From: Bacillota bacterium
Lineage (GTDB): Bacteria; Bacillota; Clostridia; Peptostreptococcales; Anaerovoracaceae
Reading direction: 5' to 3'
NCBI GenBank assembly: GCA_030526355.1
Contig: JAUNDC010000022.1
Coordinates: 1 to 43,794 of the forward strand
DNA length: 43,794 bases
Part shown: in pieces, positions 16,187 through 25,077 of the stretch
Numbering within the stretch: the first letter of the stretch is position 1
Layout of the letters: each line of letters begins with the position of its first letter
Translations under genes and position numbers: made by a program
Notes under the pieces: model-generated
Database searches by the model: none
Told to the model about the DNA's origin: nothing
Seen by the model: the letters and a program-made list of their open reading frames with translations, nothing else

Positions 16187-17395
16187 TTACTTGTTTGGCA
16201 GTTCAAAATCCTTTGCAAGCCCACCCAGCGAGGTTTCCTTGTATGCGGCGTTAAGATCCTTGCCGGTCTCATACATAACCTGCACAACTCTGTCAAATGA
16301 TACCTTATTCTTCCTGAATAAACCCAGCTGTTTCGCATAATGAGCTGCATCCATGGCACGAAGCGCTGCAAATCCATTTCTTTCTATACATGGAATCTGT
16401 ACATACCCACACACAGGATCACATGTCAGCCCAAGATTATGCTCCATTCCCATTTCAGCCGAATACTCCACAAGCTCATCGCTGAGCTCCATAAGATATG
16501 CATAAGCTGCAGCAGTCATGGCACAAGCACTTCCAATCTCAGCCTGACAACCACCATCGGCACCTGAAATAGTAGCATTTGTTTTTATACAGTTTCCAAA
16601 AATTCCACCAACGGCCAATGCTTCAACCAGCCTCTGCTTTTTATACTTCAGCTGCTTATGAGCATAGTATAGAACAGCCGGCATAACTCCGCATGAGCCG
16701 CACGTCGGTGCTGTTACCACCTCATGCGCTGAAGCATTTTCTTCACTTGCCGCATACGCATAGCTGGAAATCAGCATCCTGTCACGCTCACCTCCACCAG
16801 ATGCAATAACAGCATGCTGATACATGTCTCCGGCAACTCTCCTGAGTCCCAGCCTGCCCGGAATAATATCATCGGCCTCTAGCCCCCTCTCAACACATCG
16901 GAACATAGTATCAAGAATGTCGTAAAGATATTTCTCAATGTCATTATCCTCGAAAGCAAGCACATAATCATATAGCGACATATCATTTTCCCTGACATAT
17001 TCATATATTTCTTTGAGATTTCTGTGCGGATATATATTTTCTGCCTCAGCAACAGCTTCCCCGTCAAATACAATTTTACCTCCGCCTACAGAATAAACTG
17101 TTTTTTCATCAACGAGTTTTTCTCCGTCAAATATCCTGAATTTCATACCATTGGGGTGATACGGCAGATTCTCTGAATTAAATATAATTCTGGTGTTATC
17201 GCATCCAAGTTCCTTTTCTATTATCATATCCGTCATATGTCCCTTACCGGTCAGCGCCAGTGATCCGTACAATATTACCTCATAAAAGCATCCAGGGTAC
17301 ATTTTTCTGATTTCCACTGCCGCCCGCTGAGGACCCATAGTATGTGACGATGAAGGACCTGCCCCTGATTTATACAATTCACGTAATGATTCCAC
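16187..17395 (-). CDS. sdaA: L-serine dehydratase, iron-sulfur dependent, single chain
   Basis: This enzyme deaminates L-serine to pyruvate and ammonia using a [4Fe-4S] cluster. At 402 residues it is the fused type, with the beta-type domain first (the GPSSSHTMGPQRAA segment at about residues 13-26) and the alpha-type catalytic domain following. Cluster cysteines are in APTCGSCGVMP, LTCDPVCGYV and IPCIERNG. The start codon is GTG at 17395 with AGGAGG 5 bp upstream. It follows the GTPase-NYN gene by 9 bp. The link to that neighbour is not understood. The final residues end KDFELPNK, so the chain looks complete although somewhat shorter than some homologues. Confidence 0.93.
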   Translation of the reverse strand: MESLRELYKSGAGPSSSHTMGPQRAAVEIRKMYPGCFYEVILYGSLALTGKGHMTDMIIEKELGCDNTRIIFNSENLPYHPNGMKFRIFDGEKLVDEKTVYSVGGGKIVFDGEAVAEAENIYPHRNLKEIYEYVRENDMSLYDYVLAFEDNDIEKYLYDILDTMFRCVERGLEADDIIPGRLGLRRVAGDMYQHAVIASGGGERDRMLISSYAYAASEENASAHEVVTAPTCGSCGVMPAVLYYAHKQLKYKKQRLVEALAVGGIFGNCIKTNATISGADGGCQAEIGSACAMTAAAYAYLMELSDELVEYSAEMGMEHNLGLTCDPVCGYVQIPCIERNGFAALRAMDAAHYAKQLGLFRKNKVSFDRVVQVMYETGKDLNAAYKETSLGGLAKDFELPNK

Positions 17396-17404
17396 TTCTG
17401 CCTC

Positions 17405-20020
17405 CTATTTATCATTAAAGACTATTCCGTTCTTATTCTCCAGCCTGTTCTTTCTTGCCATTTCCTCAATCAGAGCTGATATCTCCATTTCAGCCTGTTC
17501 TATTTCCAGCCTGAACTCCTCGGCAGATACCTTGAAGGCTCCTCCGCCCATTATTATCAGCTGCTCAAGTCTGTCAGAGGTTGCAACCCTCACCATATAC
17601 TCACCACTTTTTCTGTGAGCCGTTTTTTCGATGTACATATCTGCAGTTTCTGCTTCTTTTGTATAGACGACATCAACATTTTCATGTTTTTCAAACCGTC
17701 TCTCTCCGCCTTTAACCTTATATGCATCGAATACCACTATCACATGGCAGCTCCTATAGCCCTGATAATTTGATAGAATCTGGATAAGCGCCTCCCTGGC
17801 CGAATCCATATTTACCTTAGCCAGCTCCTTAAGCTGATCCCATGCGAAAATAATATTATACCCGTCTACCAGCAGATATTCCTCCAGAACCTTCGCCGGC
17901 TCGATTCTGACCTTCGGCTGCTCCGCTGTTATCTCCCGCTTGCCTATGAAATGCCGCTGCTTCGGTTTACCATAGGTTCTCTCAAATATCCTGTCAAGCT
18001 CAGCATCCTCTTCCCTTGTTCCTTTGTAAGTATACCCTGAAGAACGCACCGTAATATCATCCGTCCTGGAATCCTCTCCCGGCAGCTCTGCTGATGTATG
18101 AAGATGTTCATCCACCTCGTCCCATCTTATGTTGTGACCTGCACCGTGACTGCAGAATACAGAATCAGCAGGGTTTTCGATATCCCGGTCAGGGTCATAT
18201 CCGATTTCACTTATAATCCTTTCGGAATTATGACACGGCTCGTATCCGCAAAGAGAACATGCCAGGTGTCCATGGCCCTTCGTGTATGAAGTGACCTCAA
18301 TAAAATAGTCCTTCATTTCCGATACAGGCGCCTTGCCTGTAAGGATCGTCGAACCGCCTGACGGCTGCGGTTCTGCAAAGCTGCCGCCCATTTTCTGTAT
18401 ATCGGACATTGCCCTGCCGACAGATTCAGAAGGAACCTCAAGCCTGAATTCATACCATGGTTCAAGCAGGACAGATCTGGCTTTTCGAAGCCCCTGTCTC
18501 ACCGCACGATATGTAGCCTGTCTGAAATCTCCTCCTTCTGTGTGTTTCAGATGAGCTCTTCCTGTCAGAATCGTAATCTTCATGTCCGTGACAGGAGAAC
18601 CTGTCAGCACACCGATATGTTCCTTTTCCATCAGATGTGTCATTATAAGTCTCTGCCAGTTTCTGTCCAGCACATCCTCACTGCACACTGAATCAAAAAC
18701 AAGCCCGCTGCCACGCTCCCCCGGCTCCAGAAGCAGCTGAACCTCAGCGTAATGCCTAAGTGGTTCGAAATGCCCTGCACCTGTCACCGGTGCTTCTATT
18801 GTTTCCTTGTATGTTATACTGCCCTGGCCGAATTCTATGTCATATCCAAACCGTTCATTAATTATATCCTTGAGTATATCTATCTGCACTTCTCCCATAA
18901 GCTGCATCTGAATTTCCTGAAGCTGTTCATTCCATATTACATGAAGCTGAGGATCCTCTTCCTCCAGCTGTCTGAGCTGAGTCAAAGCCGTATGGACGTC
19001 TATCTGAGGCGGCAGAATAACCTGATAAAGCAGCACAGATTCCAGAAGCGGCTCAAACATCTGTTTTTCTGCACCGAGCCCCTGCCCTGCATAAGTATTC
19101 CTGAGACCTGTCACCGCACATATATCTCCACCGCGTACACTTTCCACTGCAGTGAACCTGGCTCCGGAATAAATACGTATCTGCTCCACCTTTTCTTCTC
19201 CTACAAGTTCCTTGGTATGCAGTGAGCCTCCTGTCAGTCTGAGATGAGTCAGTCGGTTTCCCTGATCGTCTCTTGTTATTTTGTAGACCCTCGCTCCAAA
19301 CTCCTGATTAAGTGAGGGCTGCAAAGTGAACTCCGCCATTCCGTCAAGAAGCTCTGTGATACCGTCAAGCTTCAATGCCGATCCAAAATAACACGGGAAA
19401 ATTTCCCTCGACTGGACTGCTCTTGCCATGCTCTCTGTGCTGATGCTCTCAGTATCCAGAAATTCATTCATCAGCTCCTCGCTGCACATCGCAAGCTCCT
19501 CCAGCCATACAGCGTTTCTTTCGGCTGTAAAATCAGAACAACCTGCAGCAAGACTTCTGTGAAGCTCATCCATGATTGTTTTTTTGTCGGCACCGTCCAG
19601 ATCCATTTTATTTACAAAGATAAACGCAGGAATTCCGTATTTATCAAGCAGTCTCCATAATGTGGCTGTATGCCCCTGTATGCCATCCTTGCCGCTTATT
19701 ACAAGTACTGCATAATCCAGGACCTGCAGAGTACGCTCCATTTCAGCACAGAAATCCACATGTCCCGGGGTATCCAGTAGTGTAACAGCTGTATTTCCAT
19801 ATGTAAACTCTGCCTGCTTGGAAAAAATGGTAATCCCGCGAGCCTTTTCTCTTGCATCTGTATCAAGAAACGCATCGCCATGGTCCACTCTCCCAGGCTT
19901 TCGTATTGCCCCTGCCTCATACATCAATGCTTCAGACAACGTTGTTTTACCGGCATCCACATGTGCCAGCAGAGCAGCGCATATATGTTTTTCTGGTTTA
20001 TTTTCAGATATCATCCCCAT
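17405..20020 (-). CDS. TetM-like translational GTPase fused to a YacP/Rae1-like NYN nuclease domain
   Basis: Residues 1 to about 650 match the elongation-factor-G-like ribosomal protection family: G1 AHVDAGKTT (19-27), G3 DTPGHVDF (83-90), G4 NKMD (137-140), then the EF-G domain II to V order ending with VPSESVGRAMSDIQKMGG and a Cys/His region CSLCGYEPCHN...FCSHGAGH. Residues 713-845 form a NYN domain like YacP/Rae1: LLVDGYNII (Asp719), VVFDAY (Asp765), ETADMYIE (Asp794), and RVATSDRLEQ (Asp816), the expected acidic catalytic set. Rae1 cuts mRNA in the ribosomal A site. The fusion suggests a factor that enters the A site and cleaves there; tetracycline protection is possible but unproven. Other clostridial relatives have similar architecture to my knowledge. 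Confidence 0.85.
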   Translation of the reverse strand: MGMISENKPEKHICAALLAHVDAGKTTLSEALMYEAGAIRKPGRVDHGDAFLDTDAREKARGITIFSKQAEFTYGNTAVTLLDTPGHVDFCAEMERTLQVLDYAVLVISGKDGIQGHTATLWRLLDKYGIPAFIFVNKMDLDGADKKTIMDELHRSLAAGCSDFTAERNAVWLEELAMCSEELMNEFLDTESISTESMARAVQSREIFPCYFGSALKLDGITELLDGMAEFTLQPSLNQEFGARVYKITRDDQGNRLTHLRLTGGSLHTKELVGEEKVEQIRIYSGARFTAVESVRGGDICAVTGLRNTYAGQGLGAEKQMFEPLLESVLLYQVILPPQIDVHTALTQLRQLEEEDPQLHVIWNEQLQEIQMQLMGEVQIDILKDIINERFGYDIEFGQGSITYKETIEAPVTGAGHFEPLRHYAEVQLLLEPGERGSGLVFDSVCSEDVLDRNWQRLIMTHLMEKEHIGVLTGSPVTDMKITILTGRAHLKHTEGGDFRQATYRAVRQGLRKARSVLLEPWYEFRLEVPSESVGRAMSDIQKMGGSFAEPQPSGGSTILTGKAPVSEMKDYFIEVTSYTKGHGHLACSLCGYEPCHNSERIISEIGYDPDRDIENPADSVFCSHGAGHNIRWDEVDEHLHTSAELPGEDSRTDDITVRSSGYTYKGTREEDAELDRIFERTYGKPKQRHFIGKREITAEQPKVRIEPAKVLEEYLLVDGYNIIFAWDQLKELAKVNMDSAREALIQILSNYQGYRSCHVIVVFDAYKVKGGERRFEKHENVDVVYTKEAETADMYIEKTAHRKSGEYMVRVATSDRLEQLIIMGGGAFKVSAEEFRLEIEQAEMEISALIEEMARKNRLENKNGIVFNDK

Positions 20021-20062
20021 TAAACGTCCCTTTCTGTATCTGTTAATTTATCTACGCATGAT

Positions 20063-20659
20063 TCACCTTACTCTGAATCCGATTCCCAGTTCCTCTGCTT
20101 TTTTCCTGCAAAGTTCAATAGATTCTTCACTTATACATCCGACCACTGATGTTGCCACATGGGGAACGTACTTTTTTACATCTTTAATGTATTTTATCAT
20201 CGCATCATATGAGCCAATGCCAAACCTTGGATGACAAAGCGCATTGAATTTCTCCGCATCCGCTTCATTCATACTTACAGAGACTGTATCAATGAGTCCC
20301 TCCAGATCCGGAGCAGTCTCACGCCCCCAGATAAGATCGGCAAGACCTATAGTATTGATACGTATAGGCTTATGGTATGTGCTTTTAATATATTCTGCTA
20401 TTTCCAGGAGTGCATCAAGGCGCTCGGTAGGTTCACCGTAACCACAGAACACAACCTCATCGTATTTATCAACATTCCATCGTTTCAGTTCTTCAATAAC
20501 CTCTTCAACTGTCGGCTCTTTCTCCAGCAGCAGAGAATCAGCACTCCCAAGCCCGTCTGTATAATTCTTAACGCAGAACTCGCATCTGCATGGACATCTG
20601 TTGGTCAGGTTTATGTACAAGCCTCCGAAATAATCATATATAATTGAATTCTGTGCCAT
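20063..20659 (-). CDS. Small radical SAM protein, TatD-associated type
   Basis: This 198-residue protein has the radical SAM cluster motif CPCRCEFC (C-x3-C-x2-C, about residues 22-29) within LYINLTNRC, and FCGYGEPTERLD corresponding to the GGE-like SAM-binding segment. It fits the short family often encoded next to tatD nucleases and annotated as TatD-associated radical SAM protein; no tatD is present here. The reaction is unknown. No auxiliary cluster domain is visible. It is 24 bp after the MATE gene and 42 bp before the GTPase-NYN gene. Confidence 0.82.
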   Translation of the reverse strand: MAQNSIIYDYFGGLYINLTNRCPCRCEFCVKNYTDGLGSADSLLLEKEPTVEEVIEELKRWNVDKYDEVVFCGYGEPTERLDALLEIAEYIKSTYHKPIRINTIGLADLIWGRETAPDLEGLIDTVSVSMNEADAEKFNALCHPRFGIGSYDAMIKYIKDVKKYVPHVATSVVGCISEESIELCRKKAEELGIGFRVR

Positions 20660-20683
20660 CCTTGTATCCGCCTCCTTGTTTTT

Positions 20684-22000
20684 TTAGACAGACTTATTAT
20701 ACAACAATCCTGTCACATCAGCAAGGAACCACCCTATAGGCACCGCCCACCAGATTCCCACAACTCCGATACACGGAACTGCCGACAGTACATACGCCAG
20801 CACGACTCTGGTTCCCAGAGAAATTATTGTCAGCACTACCGACATAGCCGGTTTAGCAAGTGCACGGTAAAGGCCGTATAAAAGGAACAGTATGCCTATG
20901 CCGCAGTAAAACGCACCCTCGATATGAAGATATCTCACACCTTCGGCAATTATCTCAGTTTCCTGAGGAGCGACGAAAATCCCCATCATCGGCTCCGCAA
21001 AAATCCATACAACTGCTGAAACAAAAACACTGAATGCCATTACCAGTATCATGGCTCCACGAATTCCAGCACGAATGCGATCTTTTTTCGCAGCCCCGTA
21101 ATTCTGGGCTATGAAGGTAGAGAACGCATTTCCAAAATCCTGAACAGGCATGTATGCGAAGGCATCTATTTTTACAGCAGCGGCAAAGGCAGCCATAACA
21201 ACTGTCCCGAAGCTGTTAACTATTCCCTGCACCATTAGAATGCCCAGATTCATCACAGACTGCTGAACGCATGTAAGCAGTGAAAACCCTGTAATCTCCC
21301 GAAGAGATTCCCTGGTTATTCTCCGTATTCTGACTGCAGCCTTAAGCTGCGGACACTTCATCAGCGCATAGACAGCTATCCCGATGCCTGACCCATACTG
21401 TGCAACAACCGTTGCTTCTGCAGCGCCTGTGACTCCGCGTTCAAGCACAATTACAAAGAACAGATCCAACACAATATTCAGTATTGATGCCATTCCCAGA
21501 AATACAAGAGGAATCACTGAATTCCCCACTGCCCTTAAGAACGCTGCAAAATAATTATATAAAAAAGACGCAGTTATTCCGCTGAATATGATCATCAGGT
21601 ATTCTCTCATGTATTCCCATACATCAGCGGGAACATTCAGCAGACTGCGTATGCTGCCCAGGCAGCAGTATGCAGCTATATTAATAACAGCTGTCAGAAC
21701 CGCAATCAACACAAAAGATGCACAAATGCTCTCACCCAGCTTCTGTGCATCACGCTGTCCAAACCTGATGGAAAACACTGCTCCGCTTCCCATACATAGT
21801 CCTATCAATATAGATGTAATAAATGTCATCAATGTGAATGACGATCCGACAGCAGCCAGCGGACTGCTGCCGAGGAACCTGCCTACAATCCATGTATCTG
21901 CAATATTATAACACTGCTGCAGCATATTGCCTGCAATAAATGGTATTGCAAAGATAATCATGGATTTCATCACAGGCCCGCGTGTCAGGTTCTGATTCAT
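20684..22000 (-). CDS. MATE family multidrug/toxin exporter
   Basis: This is a twelve-helix antiporter of the MATE family, probably driven by Na+ or H+. The N-terminal motif NLTRGPVMKSMIIFAIPFIAGNMLQQCYN, in parts ITRGPVMK then AIPFIAGNMLQQ, and the inter-repeat segments GLCMGSGAVFSIRFGQRD and IAQNYGAAKKDRI are typical. The substrate is unknown. The frame permits a TTG at 22009; the ATG at 22000 is listed because the AGGA ribosome site is closer to usual spacing, though either is possible. It follows the histidine kinase by about 15 bp. Confidence 0.9.
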   Translation of the reverse strand: MNQNLTRGPVMKSMIIFAIPFIAGNMLQQCYNIADTWIVGRFLGSSPLAAVGSSFTLMTFITSILIGLCMGSGAVFSIRFGQRDAQKLGESICASFVLIAVLTAVINIAAYCCLGSIRSLLNVPADVWEYMREYLMIIFSGITASFLYNYFAAFLRAVGNSVIPLVFLGMASILNIVLDLFFVIVLERGVTGAAEATVVAQYGSGIGIAVYALMKCPQLKAAVRIRRITRESLREITGFSLLTCVQQSVMNLGILMVQGIVNSFGTVVMAAFAAAVKIDAFAYMPVQDFGNAFSTFIAQNYGAAKKDRIRAGIRGAMILVMAFSVFVSAVVWIFAEPMMGIFVAPQETEIIAEGVRYLHIEGAFYCGIGILFLLYGLYRALAKPAMSVVLTIISLGTRVVLAYVLSAVPCIGVVGIWWAVPIGWFLADVTGLLYNKSV

Positions 22001-22015
22001 AATCTGCAATCATCC

Positions 22016-23320
22016 TTAAATAATGGGAAAGTAAAGCTTCAAAACAAAAATATCCTGTTCCTTTTTGACAATACTGTTTCCGCCCATCCTGTTCATCATA
22101 TTCTCAATACTCTTAAGCCCAATACCTGAACTATCCTCTTCATTACTTGCATAGTTGATTTTATTTTCAAATTGAAGTCTAAAACAGTCATTACTCTGAC
22201 AACAAACAATTTTTATATCATCATTTCGATCGGCATACTTCACTATATTAGATGAAATATTATCAAAAACTCTGGCTATGTATTCAGTGTTTATCCTGAT
22301 ACTTTCATCAGGCCAGTTAAACTCCGTTTCTAATTTGAAACCGTTATGTTCCAGATATCCATACAGCTCTGAAATCAGATCATAAAAAACATTTTCAGGC
22401 AGCTGTGGCTCCTCCATCTTGATATCTATATCATCTGTTATAAGTGCATATTCAAACAGGTGATCAGTCATCTGCTTCAGCTTCAGGGTTTTCTCGTTGA
22501 TAATATTTAAATACTCCTGCATCTGCTCCTTGCTTTTATATTTTCCTGACTTAAGAATATCCGAATACAGCATTATTGAAGTCAGAGGTGTTCTTAAATC
22601 ATGGGACATTTCAGTTACTATGCGCCGGTTTTCATTCACGATAAGGGTCTCCTGCATCATCTGCATTCTGAACGAGACCCTCATATCATCAATACCCCTG
22701 GCCAATGCTGCAAGTTCATCCTTTCCTTCTACTGTAATTTTGTATGCCAGATCACCACCCTCAAGTATCTCCAGCTCCTTTGACAGCTTGCTAATATAAT
22801 TCATTTTTTTCTTCATCCCCGCAACAATGACTATCAGAAAGGCAATAAAAGCCATCAATATTTCTCCAACCAGTGCGAAATTATATATACGGTAATTATA
22901 CGATCCAAATATTGATACCTGTACTTCACAATCACTGAATTTTACCGGATAATAGCTTTCCCAGTACAACATCGCCTTCTGATCGTCTTCTAGCTGTGAC
23001 ACATCACACTCTGAATCATATATTAGCTCTTTGTCCTTATATATTCTAAGCTCAGAGATACCCTCCTCTTTAACCCAATATCCGATCTGATATACATCAT
23101 CAGTTGATAATTGTTGTTTGTCAATTTCTGCCTGAAGCTTCTTGACATGCTCGATATCTTGCTTGCTATACATGTCTGAAGTCAGATAATATTTATCAAT
23201 CAGCCATCCATCAAAATACCACATTGCCACGAAAACACATGCTGAAATCACCAGAGCAAGCACTATCAGCCTCAGCATTTCAAAATATATTGAATTTCTT
23301 CTGTTAATGTTACTGTTCAA
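22016..23320 (-). CDS. Sensor histidine kinase of the dlt-like locus
   Basis: This 434-residue membrane kinase has two transmembrane helices (about residues 14-36 and 150-168) enclosing an extracytoplasmic sensor of about 110 residues, then a HAMP-like linker, the HisKA box VTEMSHDLRTPLTSIML with the phosphorylated histidine, and an HATPase domain with N-box DNISSNIVKYAD and G-box SSGIGLKSIENMMNRMGG. The start is TTG at 23320 (AAAGG upstream), overlapping the response regulator gene by 11 bp. It should phosphorylate that regulator. The signal is unknown; the dlt-like genes upstream suggest envelope stress or cationic peptides, an inference. Confidence 0.9.
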   Translation of the reverse strand: MNSNINRRNSIYFEMLRLIVLALVISACVFVAMWYFDGWLIDKYYLTSDMYSKQDIEHVKKLQAEIDKQQLSTDDVYQIGYWVKEEGISELRIYKDKELIYDSECDVSQLEDDQKAMLYWESYYPVKFSDCEVQVSIFGSYNYRIYNFALVGEILMAFIAFLIVIVAGMKKKMNYISKLSKELEILEGGDLAYKITVEGKDELAALARGIDDMRVSFRMQMMQETLIVNENRRIVTEMSHDLRTPLTSIMLYSDILKSGKYKSKEQMQEYLNIINEKTLKLKQMTDHLFEYALITDDIDIKMEEPQLPENVFYDLISELYGYLEHNGFKLETEFNWPDESIRINTEYIARVFDNISSNIVKYADRNDDIKIVCCQSNDCFRLQFENKINYASNEEDSSGIGLKSIENMMNRMGGNSIVKKEQDIFVLKLYFPII

Positions 23321-24014
23321 ATCTGTAACCTTTCCCCCACACCGTTTTAATATGTTCAGGTTTCTGTGGATTTTTTTCTATTTTAACCCTGATATTCCTC
23401 ATATGTACCATTACTGTACTGCTGCAATTATGGAAATACGGTTCATTCCAAACATTCTCATACAATGCCTGTGCAGAAAAAATCCTGCGAGGATTCTTCA
23501 TCATCAATCTCAGTATTTTATACTCAATATCTGACAACAGAATTTCATCACCACCGACAAACACTTCGTTGAATTCTTCATTGATTTTAATATTTGCCAG
23601 TTCAATACTTTTTTCCCGTTTTTCACCGTCACCATTCTTGCCTTTGTACACCTGATATCTTCTTATAAGAGCCTTTACCCTCCCCAGTAGCTCCGAATAT
23701 GAAAACGGCTTCGGCAGATAATCATCGCCGCCGGCCATCAGCCCTATCAGTTTATCAGATTCCTGCGATTTAGCCGTCAGAAACAGTACGGGAACAAATG
23801 ATTTTTTCCTTATTTCCTCACAGGTTCGAAGACCTGATATTCCCGGCATCATAATGTCAAGGATTACCAAATCTGTATCTTCACTAAGCAAGCTCAAACC
23901 CTCCGCACCATTGGCAGCTTCCTGTATCTCATACCCTTCGCTTTCAAGCAGAATACGAACACCTTCCCTTATATCTTCATTATCCTCGATAATAAGTATT
24001 TTCGCCTTATTCAT
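23310..24014 (-). CDS. OmpR-family response regulator
   Basis: This 234-residue regulator has a receiver domain (IIEDNEDIREG acidic pocket at about residues 8-18; phospho-acceptor Asp in LVILDIMMPG; conserved Lys in LPKPFSYSELLGRV) and a winged-helix DNA-binding domain ending KNPQKPEHIKTVWGKGYRFEQ, described here as the usual TVWGKGYRF terminal strand. It overlaps the partner kinase gene, so the two form a standard pair. It lies 32 bp after the DltD-like gene and is probably cotranscribed. Confidence 0.94.
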   Translation of the reverse strand: MNKAKILIIEDNEDIREGVRILLESEGYEIQEAANGAEGLSLLSEDTDLVILDIMMPGISGLRTCEEIRKKSFVPVLFLTAKSQESDKLIGLMAGGDDYLPKPFSYSELLGRVKALIRRYQVYKGKNGDGEKREKSIELANIKINEEFNEVFVGGDEILLSDIEYKILRLMMKNPRRIFSAQALYENVWNEPYFHNCSSTVMVHMRNIRVKIEKNPQKPEHIKTVWGKGYRFEQ

Positions 24015-24046
24015 ATACCATCACCCTAACAACCTCCATCTATACA

Positions 24047-25069
24047 TCACCCGCTATCTCTGTCATAAGTATAATAAATTCCAGTGTTCCGGTAAAGACA
24101 ATTCCCGATTCCTCTTATTTTTTCTATAACAGTTTTCACCCTTTTTTCGTATTTTCCCTGCATTTCGTTCCATTTACTATACCTCTTATCTGCTCTCATG
24201 TCTGCAAAATTATAATTCGAAACAAGGTATTCATTCATATATTCATTTACCCTATGGGCTCCCGAAACATTCAAATGATCACCACTGTCACAGCTGTCCG
24301 TACTCCAGTCAATATGCAGTTCGTCAAGATGCAGGTTCAGGTCTACATATGATATATTTTTCTGTTTTGCGAATGCTGCAATTCCATTATGCTTCATATA
24401 ATTATAATTCTTGGGAGAGGGAGCACTGTACAAAAGAATTTCAACACCATTTTCATTACACAATTCAATAATTTTATCAAAATACTCCGAGACATATTCA
24501 GGCACTTTCTTAGTTTTTGTTGTTTCATGCATATATTCTCCACCGTTGTATGGCTTGACATGAGTTCTTATCTGGAAGCCTTTGTAATCAGGTCTTGCCA
24601 TTTCTTTCCCTTTGATTGCTGCCTTCCACATATCATGATACATGAAGACAGGGAAATAGTATTTTATCATTTCTTTAATTGAGCTCTCTGTCTCTTTCAT
24701 TTTGTTATTATACCTGTACATCAGATTAGTTTCTATCATAATTACCCTTGGATTCTGTGTTTCCAATGCTTTTTTTATTATGTAATATGTTTCCGATATT
24801 CTTTGTCCCGGCTGCCCACATATGTAGGTAGGAATACCTGTTTCCTTCCAAAGCTGCATAGTGGATACTGATGTATAGCTCTCACTGTCACCGACAATAA
24901 GAAGCTGTATTGAATTCTCCGGTTCCTGTGAAATTCCGATAACGGCTCTGTTCCTTTTTGACACATGCTTCAGACCATATATGTTTTCAGGCAAAAAAGC
25001 CTGTGATAACACAAACAGCAGAACAAATAATATAATCAGAAACAGGCTGCCTTTTTTAACCCAACTCAT
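24047..25069 (-). CDS. SGNH/DltD-like membrane-anchored protein
   Basis: This 340-residue protein has an N-terminal membrane anchor (LFLIILFVLLFVLSQAFL) and an extracytoplasmic SGNH-like domain: LLIVGDSESYTSVS holds the GDS block-I nucleophile, and DHLNVSGAHRVNEYM near the C-terminus holds the DxxH-like block V. DltD and AlgJ/AlgX-type proteins that work with an MBOAT partner have this form. The listed frame could begin further upstream, but the ATG at 25069 with GAGGTG overlapping the previous stop is preferred. It is expected to complete acyl transfer to a wall polymer. Confidence 0.8.
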   Translation of the reverse strand: MSWVKKGSLFLIILFVLLFVLSQAFLPENIYGLKHVSKRNRAVIGISQEPENSIQLLIVGDSESYTSVSTMQLWKETGIPTYICGQPGQRISETYYIIKKALETQNPRVIMIETNLMYRYNNKMKETESSIKEMIKYYFPVFMYHDMWKAAIKGKEMARPDYKGFQIRTHVKPYNGGEYMHETTKTKKVPEYVSEYFDKIIELCNENGVEILLYSAPSPKNYNYMKHNGIAAFAKQKNISYVDLNLHLDELHIDWSTDSCDSGDHLNVSGAHRVNEYMNEYLVSNYNFADMRADKRYSKWNEMQGKYEKRVKTVIEKIRGIGNCLYRNTGIYYTYDRDSG

Positions 25070-25077
25070 ATTGCACC

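Noticed and set aside
17405..20020. Calling the GTPase-NYN protein a tetracycline resistance gene
   Set aside because: Only the fold supports that; the fused nuclease domain and the absence of mobile-element signs argue for a housekeeping or stress role.
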